Shown: one piece after another, positions 14,755 to 23,447 of the stretch
Position numbering within the stretch: position 1 is the stretch's first letter
Layout of the letters: each line of letters starts with the position of its first letter
Assembly: GCA_045594245.1 (NCBI GenBank)
Contig: JAZNYG010000009.1
Coordinates: 4,849 to 68,848, forward strand
DNA from: UBA1189 sp045594245
Lineage (GTDB): Bacteria; Bacteroidota; Bacteroidia; Bacteroidales; Bacteroidaceae
DNA: 64,000 nt
Direction: 5' to 3'
Notes under the pieces: model-generated
Told to the model about the DNA's origin: nothing
The model's input: only the letters and a program-made list of their open reading frames with translations
Databases searched by the model: none
Made by a program: the position numbers and the translations under genes

Positions 14755-16468
14755 AAAAGAAATTCGTGTAGTTGAACTCTTCGCTGGTGTGGGTGGTTTC
14801 CGCATTGGCTTGGAAGGTGCGTCAGATGCTTATCAAACAGTATGGAACAATCAGTGGGAGCCATCTACCAAGCATCAAGATGCTTCCATTGTGTATAAGG
14901 CACGGTTTGGAAGAGAAGGCCACTCCAATGAGGACATCTGTACTGTTCCAACCAATAAAATACCCGACCACGACCTTCTGGTGGGGGGATTCCCTTGTCA
15001 AGACTATTCTGTAGCTGCTACGCTTAGTCGTTCTGGAGGTATTGAGGGCAAGAAGGGTGTGCTGTGGTGGCAAATTTATAGAATATTGGACGAGAAGGGC
15101 GACAAGCGTCCCAGCTATATATTTCTTGAGAATGTAGATCGCCTGTTGAACTCCCCTGCCACTCAGCGAGGTCGTGACTTTGCCATCATACTGGCTTCAT
15201 TGTCGGACCTTGGTTATATCGTTGAATGGCGCGTAATCAATGCAGCCGAATACGGTATGCCCCAAAGACGTCGTAGAACATACATTGTAGGCTATCGCAA
15301 GGACTCTGTTGTTGCAAGCCGAATGGAAGATACCGAGAATTGGCTTTTTTATGATGGAGTTATGGCAAAAGCCTTGCCCTTCGTTAAAAAAGATAACACC
15401 TTGTCTAGTTTTGATATTACAGGCTCAATCAAAGAAGTTTCCGACAACTTCAACAAAGGGAAGAAGGATAGTCCCTTCGGTACTGCGGGAGTAATGATTG
15501 ACCGTCACATCCTTTCTGTTGATGCAACAACCACATACGAAGGCACACAGCAAACTTTGGGCGACATCTTGGTAGATGAAGAATTTGTACCCGAAGAGTT
15601 CTACATATCAGACGAAGAACTCCCCAAATGGCAATACGAAAAAGGAGCAAAGAAGATTAATCGCGTATCAAAAGAGGGATACGAGTATGTTTTCTCTGAG
15701 GGTGGGATGGCTTTTCCCGACTATTTGGACAAACCATCCCGTACTATGATTACTGGCGAGGGAGGATCTGCGCCTTCACGCTTCAAGCATGTAGTAAAGA
15801 CACCTTCGGGAAGATACCGCAGACTCGTACCGATTGAGTTGGAGCGACTGAACATGTTTCCCGATAATCACACATACCATCCCGATGTTTCTGATGGCCG
15901 ACGTGCTTTTCTGATGGGTAATGCTCTTGTGTGCGGTATAGTCGAAGTGATAGGAAAGAGCCTGTATCGTGCAATCTATAACGAGGAGCCTGTATCATCC
16001 AATCCGATATATACAAAGCGAGACAAGCAACCTGTATTTAACTTCGAATTATTTTCCGAAGAAAAGGTAAACCTAGTTGTCAATGCTCCCAAGAAAACTT
16101 ATACATTGGACGAGACCAAGCATTTGCTTATAGGCCTTGTGAAGTTGGACAATCAAGAGTATTTCTTGGATGGAGCACCTACCAAAATATATTATACCGG
16201 TAAGACTAAAGCGTTCCCTTCGACTGTTGCATTGAATAAGCTATACTACTTTATGCCCTACATAAAAGGAAAAGGCGTGAAGGATCTATATCTTATACGA
16301 GTTGCTAGAATCGGTTCCAAAGCCGAGATTAACAAGGCTAGCAAAGACACTGACCCACGTCTTGTCTTTGAATTGGAATACTTGGAGAGCTTGCCGGAGT
16401 ATAAACCCATAAAACTGAATATTTTTAATACGTTTAGGGATACTGTACTTGGACGGGTACTCTTATAA
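14741..16468 (+). CDS. DNA cytosine-5 methyltransferase of the Sau3AI-type system
   Basis: The 575-residue enzyme has the m5C motifs in order: VVELFAGVGGFRIGLE (motif I, residues ~9-24), GGFPCQDYSV with the catalytic Cys near 85 (motif IV), FLENVDRLL (VI), PQRRRRTYIVGY (VIII), a target-recognition region, RLVPIELERLNMFPDN (IX) and MGNALVCGIVEVIG (X). It should protect the site cut by the upstream nuclease. It is longer than a minimal m5C enzyme: about 140 residues after motif X (from ~435; KTYTLDETKHLLIG and onward) form an additional domain I cannot name. A 53-base gap separates it from the next gene in the same direction. Confidence 0.93.
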   Translation: MFETKKEIRVVELFAGVGGFRIGLEGASDAYQTVWNNQWEPSTKHQDASIVYKARFGREGHSNEDICTVPTNKIPDHDLLVGGFPCQDYSVAATLSRSGGIEGKKGVLWWQIYRILDEKGDKRPSYIFLENVDRLLNSPATQRGRDFAIILASLSDLGYIVEWRVINAAEYGMPQRRRRTYIVGYRKDSVVASRMEDTENWLFYDGVMAKALPFVKKDNTLSSFDITGSIKEVSDNFNKGKKDSPFGTAGVMIDRHILSVDATTTYEGTQQTLGDILVDEEFVPEEFYISDEELPKWQYEKGAKKINRVSKEGYEYVFSEGGMAFPDYLDKPSRTMITGEGGSAPSRFKHVVKTPSGRYRRLVPIELERLNMFPDNHTYHPDVSDGRRAFLMGNALVCGIVEVIGKSLYRAIYNEEPVSSNPIYTKRDKQPVFNFELFSEEKVNLVVNAPKKTYTLDETKHLLIGLVKLDNQEYFLDGAPTKIYYTGKTKAFPSTVALNKLYYFMPYIKGKGVKDLYLIRVARIGSKAEINKASKDTDPRLVFELEYLESLPEYKPIKLNIFNTFRDTVLGRVLL

Positions 16469-16521
16469 CAACAGATAAAAACACAAAATAGGTTAGCATA
16501 TAGAATAGGTCTTTGTTTATA

Positions 16522-18522
16522 ATGAAAGATAGAGTTTGCTTTTTTTCAAGAAACGATTTGTCTGTTGGCTACAATCTAGAGATGGCGGAAAAGCGTATTA
16601 TTGAGATTGAGAATGGAAGCATTCCTCAAGATTTAGAAGGCATTATTGAACTTTGGCATATTAGACGTCTATTTGAAAACGACTGCAAACTGCTTAGATG
16701 GTCAGATGGGGATTTTGCTAGGTTAAAATCTTCATCGGAAGGATACAACACCATTATCGCAAAGTTCTTTAATGGTTTAAGTCAACAAACGATAAAAGAG
16801 GAGTTTGAGGTAATAGAATGTGAATACCAAAAAACATTCTGGACGATAATTGATACTTTTGGCCTTTATAAGATTATAACTACAGATACTTTGCGCGAGA
16901 TTCTATCAGGCGATACTAACAATTTGCGTAATGTATTGTGCTGTCATGGAGTAGTTGAGAAATATAAGACTATTATTCGTGAAGAGTTGTTGAGCAATAA
17001 AGATAGTGCATCCATCATTCTTGGTATATATGTTGCGAAACGAGAGAGTCAATCGGAAGACAAGTTGTACCTCCCATCTAATCTGAGCCTTAAGGATAAG
17101 GAGCAAATTATTGACGAATACTTGGATAGCGAAAAACCTAACTTGAATTATGTAAGACTAATTACACAAATCAAAAACGATAAGAATAAGATAGTATTAT
17201 CTCCTAAAACTAAGTTGAAGGCAAAAAGATTAGAAGATAGACTAAACAAGGAATTATTGGAGGATCCTAATTCCTATAAAACCCGTTACTCTGTAAGTCT
17301 ACGTTTTACAGAAAAAGAAGGGATACCACCACTTGAAATAGGTATAGATGAACAAGGTATTCCTACTCATACATATAGTGTGTCTTATATAAAGGAGTGC
17401 GATAATAAACAGCGCATATTATATTGTGGAGCGATTTTTGGGTGGCTTAATAATCATCTCCTTCTGAATTTGATAAATAAGAAAGTAGAGGCGGACGGAT
17501 TTGAAAAACTCTTCATGGATAAGGGCGTGGATTCATATCCCGCGAATATAGTATTCAATAAGAAGGAAATGCTGTCGCAAAAATTGTTATATGCATATGA
17601 TTTGGTTTTGCAAGAATTAGGAAGCTCTTTAACAAATGAGTTGAAACAATATTATGAACAACATCTACGTTTAGAGTACGATTATCCAGGTCTTGTCTTA
17701 AATTTACCTTTACCTAACGACTCATTCTTGAATAAATGTAGAATTTTGTGTCCGGAGTTAGATGCTATTGTAAAACAATATACAACATTTGTTGAATATG
17801 ATGAAATAGATGAAGAATTGATACGCCTATCTCATCCCTTGAAGATTGAAGAAGGTAGAAGCATGCTGACAAATAAGTATTATGAAATAAATACAGATAA
17901 TAAAGATGTTAATCTGGCTTTAGGCGGACTCTTTGCTTCAGGGAATTACATCTTACATCACGTAGAACCATTTAAGGGTAAACATTATCATTCACTTGTA
18001 GAATTGTTGGAGAATGAAGATTCTGTTTCATACTCGAACTATTCGGAACGACAAAAAGAGCTCTTAGACATTCTCATACAACAAGAATTGATAGGAATAA
18101 ACTCGCAAGGATACCTATATATTATTGATGAAACAAAAATTGAGATATTAGAATCTCTTAGAGAATATGGTGTTTGCTCCTATTGGCACTACGATGATAA
18201 AGGCCGGAAAATCTTAGATGACTATTTTGAAAAGGGATGGGTTGTCACAGACGATCATTTATTGAGTAAACCAGAGCGTGAATACTTCAGTTATTATCTA
18301 GATAACATGATGTTCACAAATGGAAAGGCTTATAGGAATCATTATGCACACGGAAGTGTTACATCTGCAATCGATGATAAAGAACATCTCGACGCTTATT
18401 ATACTCTTCTTAAATTACTTGTGATTTTGATGATGAAAATAGAAGATGATTTATGGTCAGCAAGAAGAGCTCTGACAATAGATACAATGAATAGGATAAA
18501 GAGTAATAATTGGACATTCTAA
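16522..18522 (+). CDS. unknown large protein with C-terminal HEPN-like motif, third gene of the restriction cassette
   Basis: This 666-residue protein starts at MKDRVCFFSRNDLS; a TTG 9 bases upstream is also in frame. I do not recognise its family. It is soluble and mostly helical, has no signal peptide, and is rich in Lys, Glu and Asn as expected of AT-rich DNA. Near the C-terminus, AYRNHYAHG gives an R-x4-H pattern (Arg605, His610) followed by a long hydrophobic helix (YYTLLKLLVILMMKI), the arrangement seen in HEPN ribonuclease or nucleotidyl-toxin-like domains. Same strand, short spacing and similar composition tie it to the R-M genes, so a role in defence is inferred and not shown. A terminator follows at 18633-18660. 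Confidence 0.7.
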   Translation: MKDRVCFFSRNDLSVGYNLEMAEKRIIEIENGSIPQDLEGIIELWHIRRLFENDCKLLRWSDGDFARLKSSSEGYNTIIAKFFNGLSQQTIKEEFEVIECEYQKTFWTIIDTFGLYKIITTDTLREILSGDTNNLRNVLCCHGVVEKYKTIIREELLSNKDSASIILGIYVAKRESQSEDKLYLPSNLSLKDKEQIIDEYLDSEKPNLNYVRLITQIKNDKNKIVLSPKTKLKAKRLEDRLNKELLEDPNSYKTRYSVSLRFTEKEGIPPLEIGIDEQGIPTHTYSVSYIKECDNKQRILYCGAIFGWLNNHLLLNLINKKVEADGFEKLFMDKGVDSYPANIVFNKKEMLSQKLLYAYDLVLQELGSSLTNELKQYYEQHLRLEYDYPGLVLNLPLPNDSFLNKCRILCPELDAIVKQYTTFVEYDEIDEELIRLSHPLKIEEGRSMLTNKYYEINTDNKDVNLALGGLFASGNYILHHVEPFKGKHYHSLVELLENEDSVSYSNYSERQKELLDILIQQELIGINSQGYLYIIDETKIEILESLREYGVCSYWHYDDKGRKILDDYFEKGWVVTDDHLLSKPEREYFSYYLDNMMFTNGKAYRNHYAHGSVTSAIDDKEHLDAYYTLLKLLVILMMKIEDDLWSARRALTIDTMNRIKSNNWTF

Positions 18523-18582
18523 AGGCAATATTCTACTATTGCATCATTTCCTTGTTTTAAAAGAATCCTATATCTTTGCCAT

Positions 18583-18660
18583 CAAGTTAGAAGCCTCAGA
18601 GCTTTTAGCCCTTCACAATCAACATCGCTAAAGAGGGACCATATGTGGCCCCTTTTTCTC
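18583..18660 (+). ncRNA. candidate small RNA between a -7 box and a terminator
   Basis: TTTC (18547-18550), 20 bases and TATCTTTG (18571-18578) look like a promoter. The hairpin at 18633-18660 ends a transcript of about 78 bases with no start codon. It may instead simply be the 3' end of the upstream operon. Confidence 0.28.
18633..18660 (+). terminator. terminator after the restriction cassette
   Basis: GAGGGACC and GGCCCCTT flank the loop ATATGT, with one mismatch in the stem, followed by a T-rich run (TTTTTCTC). Confidence 0.5.
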
Positions 18661-19010
18661 TTTGTTTGTAATAAGTTTATTTTGTATTGTATCATGTACT
18701 AAAAAACAACTTCATCCTTCCCCTCTTTCCGCCCAATCCCCAAGACGGACAAAAAGAACGCAGCCACGGGGCATTAGGAAAATGCAAGAAGTAAGCGCGG
18801 ACGTAAGTTTTTAAGTTTTTGAGTTAGTAAGTTTGTAAATGCGTACTTGCGATTTCTGCACCATGTAAGCAAATCCAAGGATTTACCTTACATTATGCTA
18901 CAAAATTCTTGTACAGGATTTCCTCGCGTTTCGCTGAAAGATGCCGCAAAAACAACTACTTCTCTAAATCATCCCCGCCATATAAAAAAGGAATATAACT
19001 TTTTTTATTC
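18661..19010. other. gene-free AT-rich stretch
   Basis: I see no supported gene here. It contains a short simple-sequence run (AAGTTTTTAAGTTTTTGAG near 18805) and leads into the 33-bp repeats. Confidence 0.5.
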
Positions 19011-19103
19011 TCCCGCAAATTTTAAAGAGCAAAATCCCCGATTTCCCGCAAATTTAAAATGGCAGTTTCCCCGATTTCCCGCAAATTCAACGGCTAAATT
19101 CCC
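19011..19103. repeat. 33-bp tandem repeat, 2.8 copies
   Basis: Units at 19011-19043, 19044-19076 and 19077-19103 (partial) share TCCCGCAAATT at the start and CCCCGATT at the end; the middle differs. The array ends 1 base before the stop of the PH-domain gene. Confidence 0.8.
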
Positions 19104-19104
19104 T

Positions 19105-19482
19105 TTACTTCAACACATACGTCGCCAATACTCTTTGCAGTGACTTGACATCGACGTCACGCTTAAACTCCTTCTTCAGGGGGTCGGACATCCCTTTTAT
19201 CCAGAGTTTCATCTCGCAGTCTCCATCAAATGTACCCGAGGTCTCTACACTGAAATGATTTATCGAGTTATAGGGCACGGAGTGATAGTCGCGCTTGCTT
19301 CCCGTGACGCCTTGCACATCGAGCATAATCAGCCGTTTGTTGGTGAAGACCCACTTGTCGCGAAAGATACGGAAGGCAGCAACAATCTCTTCTTCGGGGA
19401 TGAGTATGTCGCCAAACTCGTTCTTCAGTTCGTTGATGTTGACCTCTGAGGCGTTGCCGAATAGGTGGTTGAGTAATGACAT
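19105..19482 (-). CDS. bacterial PH-domain protein
   Basis: The 125-residue protein matches the bacterial pleckstrin-homology family (bPH_1, YvbH-like): an initial amphipathic helix, then DILIPEEEIVAAFRIFRDKWVFTNKRLIMLDVQG, where the W.FTNKRLI stretch is the hallmark, followed by beta strands and a C-terminal helix (VKSLQRVLATYVL). It has no signal peptide and is probably cytosolic. The exact role of the family is unknown. A -7-like TAGCTTTG lies on the minus strand at 19545-19538, without an obvious -33 box. Confidence 0.85.
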   Translation of the reverse strand: MSLLNHLFGNASEVNINELKNEFGDILIPEEEIVAAFRIFRDKWVFTNKRLIMLDVQGVTGSKRDYHSVPYNSINHFSVETSGTFDGDCEMKLWIKGMSDPLKKEFKRDVDVKSLQRVLATYVLK

Positions 19483-19614
19483 AGTGTGTTATAGTTATAA
19501 ATAATACATGTTCGGGAGGCTCTTCCTCGCCATTTGCAAAGCTACGAAATAAAATCGAAATTATCGGTGTGACTGCTACGTTTATTTAGATGTTCGCTGA
19601 ATATCAATCGCAAA

Positions 19615-19646
19615 CTTGCATACATCGGGTAAAGGTTGTAATTTTA
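19615..19646 (+). promoter_or_regulatory. putative promoter of the C10 protease gene
   Basis: CTTG (19615-19618), 20 bases and TAATTTTA (19639-19646) match except for the last -7 base. Confidence 0.4.
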
Positions 19647-19673
19647 CACGTTGAACCCGCAAACTAATATACT

Positions 19674-20801
19674 ATGCCTGATATGAAAACAACACGAAAC
19701 AGGGTGGTGCTATGCCTGATGCTACTTCTCTGTTTGGGGCATGCCGTGGCACGGCCTATCTCTGAGGAGAAGGCGTGTGCGGTGGCTACGAAATTCTATT
19801 ATATGAAGACGATGGGCGACGACATCAAGAAGGTGAAGGCGCTGAAGGCACTCGACCTCGTGTATAGTCCGCAGCATGGGGGAGAGATGCGCTACACACA
19901 GCCCGAGTACTTTGTGTTTGCCCCTGAGAATGGAAAGGGATTTGTCATCGTGTCGGGCGAGGACCGTGCAGGAAGGCTCATCGTGGGGTATTCGACAGAG
20001 GCGAGTATCAGCCGAAGGCTGTCGAGCAGCTTGCAGGGGTACTTGAACTGCTATGCCGAGTATATAGATGCGCTGCGCAAGGGGAAGGCAGAGGCCAAGC
20101 CGCAGAGGAAGACGATGGCGGTGGCTCCGCTGCTGACGACGCAGTGGGGACAGCATGCCCCGTACAACTTTTATTGCCCGGTGCTGAACGACGAGAAACT
20201 GATAACGGGATGTGTGACTACGGCCGTGGCACAGATAATGAAGTATCATGCCTGGCCGCAATGCGGACACGGACAATGCACGGCCGAGGTGCACAACCTG
20301 GACACGACCTATACCACGGTGACACTGGGCGATGTGTATGACTGGAAGAAGATGAAGGATAGCTATAGCTACTCGGCCAAGGTGCGCACAAATGATGTGG
20401 CCCGACTGATGCGCGATGTGGGCCACGCAGTGAACATGAAGTACTCGCCTGTGCTCAGTGGCACCAACTCGGCCTACGTGCTGAAGGCACTGACGGAGCA
20501 TTTCGACTATTCGCCCGAGATGAAGATGGTGCACCGCTGGCAGCATACCGATGAGCAATGGAACCGTATGGTGGCCGAGGAACTGGCTGCCAGCCGTCCT
20601 ATATATTATAGTAGCCGCTCCACGAGATATGACGGACACGCCTTCGTGGTGTGTGGCATGGATGAGCAGGGGCTATACTATGTAAACTGGGGGTGGGGCG
20701 GCAGCTGCGACGGCTACTTCGACTTCGATGTGGTGACCTCAGCTGACGCGACATACAACTACGCGCAAAGCGCAATAGTGGGGATATGTCCTTTGCGCTA
20801 G
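19674..20801 (+). CDS. C10 (streptopain) family cysteine protease, secreted
   Basis: The 375-residue protein has a signal peptide (VVLCLMLLLCLGHAVARP), a propeptide (~28-145) that includes the FVIVSGEDRAGRLIVGYS pattern of streptopain prodomains, and a peptidase domain. The catalytic Cys180 lies in ITGCVTTAVAQIMKYH and the catalytic His322 in DGHAFVVCGMD, followed by YYVNWGWGGSCDGYF. Unlike many Bacteroidetes relatives it stops right after the catalytic domain, with no added beta domains or sorting signal. It is a candidate extracellular protease. Starts at 19674 or 19683 are both possible. Confidence 0.9.
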   Translation: MPDMKTTRNRVVLCLMLLLCLGHAVARPISEEKACAVATKFYYMKTMGDDIKKVKALKALDLVYSPQHGGEMRYTQPEYFVFAPENGKGFVIVSGEDRAGRLIVGYSTEASISRRLSSSLQGYLNCYAEYIDALRKGKAEAKPQRKTMAVAPLLTTQWGQHAPYNFYCPVLNDEKLITGCVTTAVAQIMKYHAWPQCGHGQCTAEVHNLDTTYTTVTLGDVYDWKKMKDSYSYSAKVRTNDVARLMRDVGHAVNMKYSPVLSGTNSAYVLKALTEHFDYSPEMKMVHRWQHTDEQWNRMVAEELAASRPIYYSSRSTRYDGHAFVVCGMDEQGLYYVNWGWGGSCDGYFDFDVVTSADATYNYAQSAIVGICPLR

Positions 20802-20843
20802 TTGTTCCAAAAAGCATTCACTCAACATCATTCACGTTTCTTC

Positions 20844-20943
20844 TGATAAAGAGGTGAATCGCTGATTCTGGAGGAAAAGCCGTTTTTCATCTGAAAATAT
20901 TCGGTGATAAAAGGGGGGAATCGCTGAAAAGTATGTATTTTTG
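20844..20943 (+). promoter_or_regulatory. GH28 promoter region with direct repeats
   Basis: Two direct repeats of the form TGATAAA..GG..GAATCGCTGA lie at 20844-20865 and 20905-20927. The second runs into GAAAAGTATGTATTTTTGTG, which carries the -7 box TATTTTTG (20936-20943). There is no TTTG at -33; a G-rich repeat sits there, which suggests activator control. A close relative lies before the GH20 gene. Confidence 0.5.
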
Positions 20944-20994
20944 TGGTTTAGAATTCCTATGAACAATCAGTATTAACTAATAAAACGAACGCAC

Positions 20995-22383
20995 ATGAAT
21001 CATTCGAAAACTTTATTGACATTGCTCATCGTCGTATTGAGCATTTCTGCCAGTGCTAAACCAAAGAAAGCGGCTCTTGACCTGTGGCCTGATGGTACAG
21101 AGATTAGCCAATGGTTCAAGGATATCACACCTGTAGATGTGGCTAAGCTAGGGAAGAAGTATCGCCTTACCGATCATGGCATATTTGCTGACGGCACGCT
21201 GCACACAGAGCAGATTCAGGCGCTTATCGACGAGGCAGCTAGCCAAGGCGGTGGAGTCATTGTAGTACCTTCGGGTGTGTATATGACTGGCGGACTGCAT
21301 TTCAAGCAAGGCACCCATCTCCATCTTGAGAAAGGAGCTGTGCTGATGGGTTCTGACTTTATCGGTGACTATCCTTTGGGAACGACACGCATAGAGGGGC
21401 AGACGTGTATGTATTTCGGTGCGCTCATCAATGTCGACAACAATGATGGGTTTACAATCACTGGCGAAGGCACGATAGATGGCAATGGCCTGAAGTATCA
21501 CCAACAGTTCTGGTTGCGTCGCCAGTGGAACAGACAATGCACGAACAAGGATGAGCAGCGTCCGCGTCTCTTGTATGTTTCCAATAGTAAGAACGTGCAG
21601 ATTGAGGGCGTAAATCTGCAGAACTCAGCCTTCTGGACATCGCACTTCTACAACTGCGAAAATGTAAAGATACTGGGCTGTCGTTTTTATAGCTTGGGCA
21701 AGCCCGACGACAGCAAGGGACCGTCGACCGATGCCATTGACCTCGACGTGGTGCGCAACGTGCTGATCAAGAACTGCTATATGAGCGTGAATGATGACGC
21801 AGTGGCTATAAAGGGTGGTAAGGGACCTTATGCCGATGCCTTCATGAAAGAGTACCCAGGTGTGAAGATTCCTGCCGAGAGCGTAGGTAATGGCAAGAAC
21901 GAGAACATTATCATCGAGGATTGCGAATATGGCTTTTGTCATGGTTGCTTGACCTTGGGTAGCGAGAGCGTGTATAATCATAACATTATCATGCGCCGAA
22001 TCCAGGTGACGAGCGAGGCCAACAACCTCTTGTGGCTGAAGTGTCGCCCCGATACTCCTCAGCAATATGAATATGTGACGGTAGAGGATATCACCGGTAC
22101 AGTGAGAAACTTCCTGTATGTGGGCCGATGGACTCAGTTCTATGACCTGCTCGACCGCAAGGACCCCCCCTACAGCTATGTTGACCATATCACGATGCGC
22201 CGCTGCAAGATGAACTGTACTACCTTCTTTAATGCCAAGAAGCAGGAAGACGTCTGCCATCTCTCAAACTTTACATTCGAAGACCTCGACATCACAGCCC
22301 GCAACGGAAGTTTCGAGCACGACTTTGTAGAAGGATTCACGACTAAGAATATCACCATCAATGGGGAGAAGATTGTCAAATAA
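20995..22383 (+). CDS. GH28 polygalacturonase-family enzyme, exported
   Basis: The 462-residue protein has a signal peptide (LLTLLIVVLSISASA) and a right-handed beta-helix with the GH28 catalytic motifs: STDAIDLD (Asp near 243), VNDDAVAIKGG (Asp-Asp near 266-267), FCHGCLTLGSES (the His-Gly motif) and WLKCRPD in place of the usual RIK motif. It should hydrolyse galacturonic-acid linkages in pectin; the WLK variant leaves the exact substrate open (homogalacturonan or rhamnogalacturonan). With the GH78 rhamnosidase it fits pectin breakdown. Its promoter is unusual (20844-20943). Confidence 0.92.
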   Translation: MNHSKTLLTLLIVVLSISASAKPKKAALDLWPDGTEISQWFKDITPVDVAKLGKKYRLTDHGIFADGTLHTEQIQALIDEAASQGGGVIVVPSGVYMTGGLHFKQGTHLHLEKGAVLMGSDFIGDYPLGTTRIEGQTCMYFGALINVDNNDGFTITGEGTIDGNGLKYHQQFWLRRQWNRQCTNKDEQRPRLLYVSNSKNVQIEGVNLQNSAFWTSHFYNCENVKILGCRFYSLGKPDDSKGPSTDAIDLDVVRNVLIKNCYMSVNDDAVAIKGGKGPYADAFMKEYPGVKIPAESVGNGKNENIIIEDCEYGFCHGCLTLGSESVYNHNIIMRRIQVTSEANNLLWLKCRPDTPQQYEYVTVEDITGTVRNFLYVGRWTQFYDLLDRKDPPYSYVDHITMRRCKMNCTTFFNAKKQEDVCHLSNFTFEDLDITARNGSFEHDFVEGFTTKNITINGEKIVK

Positions 22384-22431
22384 TTGAATTGTTGAGGATG
22401 CGTACTTTGAGCACCTTCATAAATAATGCAA

Positions 22432-22463
22432 GCTGGCTCAGAATCCAAGGGTTCTGGGCCAGC
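22432..22463. terminator. hairpin between convergent GH28 and DUF554 genes
   Basis: GCTGGC...CAGAA pairs with TTCTG...GCCAGC around a short loop. T-rich sequence flanks it only weakly, so it is a probable shared terminator. Confidence 0.5.
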
Positions 22464-22494
22464 AGTGTGTTTGTGGATATCCTTTTGGTGAATA

Positions 22495-23190
22495 CTACGA
22501 TGCGATGATGCTCCTTATCAGGAACCACACTACGGGCACGAGCAGTGCTGGTAGCATGTTAAGTGTCTTGCAGTCCTTCAGCTTGAGCAGCGACAGCCCC
22601 GAGGCCACGATCATCAGTCCGCCCACGATGAGCAGCTCCGCCATGAGTGCCTCGCTGATGGCCGTGCTCGATATCTTGGCCACCATGTAGAACATCCCCT
22701 GCCAGCAGAAGAGCACCGGCGCGGCAAGTATCATCCATATGCCATACGTGCTGGCAAATACGGTGGAGGTCACCAGGTCGAGCGTCGCGTTGGTGTAGAG
22801 GAAGGTGTTGTCGCCCTTCAGGGCGCTTATCACCGGGCCGAGCATGGCCAGCGGACCTATGCAGTAGAGCAGGATGGCGGTGGAGAGGCCGTCGGCCAGG
22901 TTGGCATTGCTGTTTTTCTTCGAGCGTTTGTTGATCAGTCGGGCAAACCGTCCGTCGAGGTCCAGCGCTGTGCCCACGATGCTGCCCAAGGCTATCGACA
23001 CGATGAACAGTACCGGGTATTCGCTCTTGCCGAAGTTGCTGATTACGGCGTTGAGCCCGATGCCCAGGCACGCTAGCCCGAGGCCTGTGTATAGGGTGTC
23101 TTTGTACTTCTCCTTTATGCCCCTGTTCATCACGGCGCCCACGATGCTGCCTACGATTATCGTGCATGTATTGACTATGGTTCCTATCAT
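22495..23190 (-). CDS. DUF554 family membrane protein
   Basis: The 231-residue protein has about seven hydrophobic segments and opens with GTIVNTCTIIVGSIVGAVMNRG, typical of DUF554 (YdfK-like). LGSIVGTALDLDGR, ALLVPVVWFLI and a glycine-rich central part are also family-like. It sits in the inner membrane. Transport is suspected for the family but no substrate is known. It lies between the GH28 and GH20 genes on the opposite strand and has its own promoter at 23217-23247. Confidence 0.9.
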   Translation of the reverse strand: MIGTIVNTCTIIVGSIVGAVMNRGIKEKYKDTLYTGLGLACLGIGLNAVISNFGKSEYPVLFIVSIALGSIVGTALDLDGRFARLINKRSKKNSNANLADGLSTAILLYCIGPLAMLGPVISALKGDNTFLYTNATLDLVTSTVFASTYGIWMILAAPVLFCWQGMFYMVAKISSTAISEALMAELLIVGGLMIVASGLSLLKLKDCKTLNMLPALLVPVVWFLIRSIIAS

Positions 23191-23216
23191 TATTCTTCAA
23201 ATTGCTTTTATCAGCG

Positions 23217-23247
23217 CAAAGTTACAATAAAGATACAAAAGGGGAAA
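23217..23247 (-). promoter_or_regulatory. promoter of the DUF554 gene
   Basis: On the minus strand TTTC (23247-23244), 19 bases and TAACTTTG (23224-23217) lie just before the start codon at 23190. Confidence 0.5.
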
Positions 23248-23374
23248 CTTATAAGTGAACTAAAATTTACGGATGAGGTGAAGCTGTTTACAATTCAATT
23301 GTAGAAACTTCTTCGCTAGAATAGATATATACTTCGGCTGTTTTTTGTGAAAGGTCGTCTGTCCTCTAAAATTA

Positions 23375-23418
23375 TTCGGCGAAAAGTATGGAATAACACC
23401 GAAAAGTATGTATTTTTG
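23375..23418 (+). promoter_or_regulatory. GH20 promoter region sharing a motif with GH28
   Basis: CGAAAAGTATG occurs at 23380-23390 and again at 23400-23410, 20 bases apart; the second copy runs into the -7 box TATTTTTG (23411-23418). The 20 bases GAAAAGTATGTATTTTTGTG (23401-23420) are identical to those before the GH28 gene, and an upstream ATTCGG and GGAAT also match. The -33 TTTG is missing here too. Confidence 0.5.
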
Positions 23419-23447
23419 TGCCATAAGTATCCCTAAAAGAAACATGT

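Noticed and set aside
19011..19103. Possible CRISPR array
   Set aside because: Only about three units, directly adjacent without spacers of constant length, no cas genes. It is a plain tandem repeat.
18847..19143. 98-residue plus-strand open frame
   Set aside because: It is largely a translation of the 33-bp tandem repeat and low-complexity sequence and overlaps the PH-domain gene.
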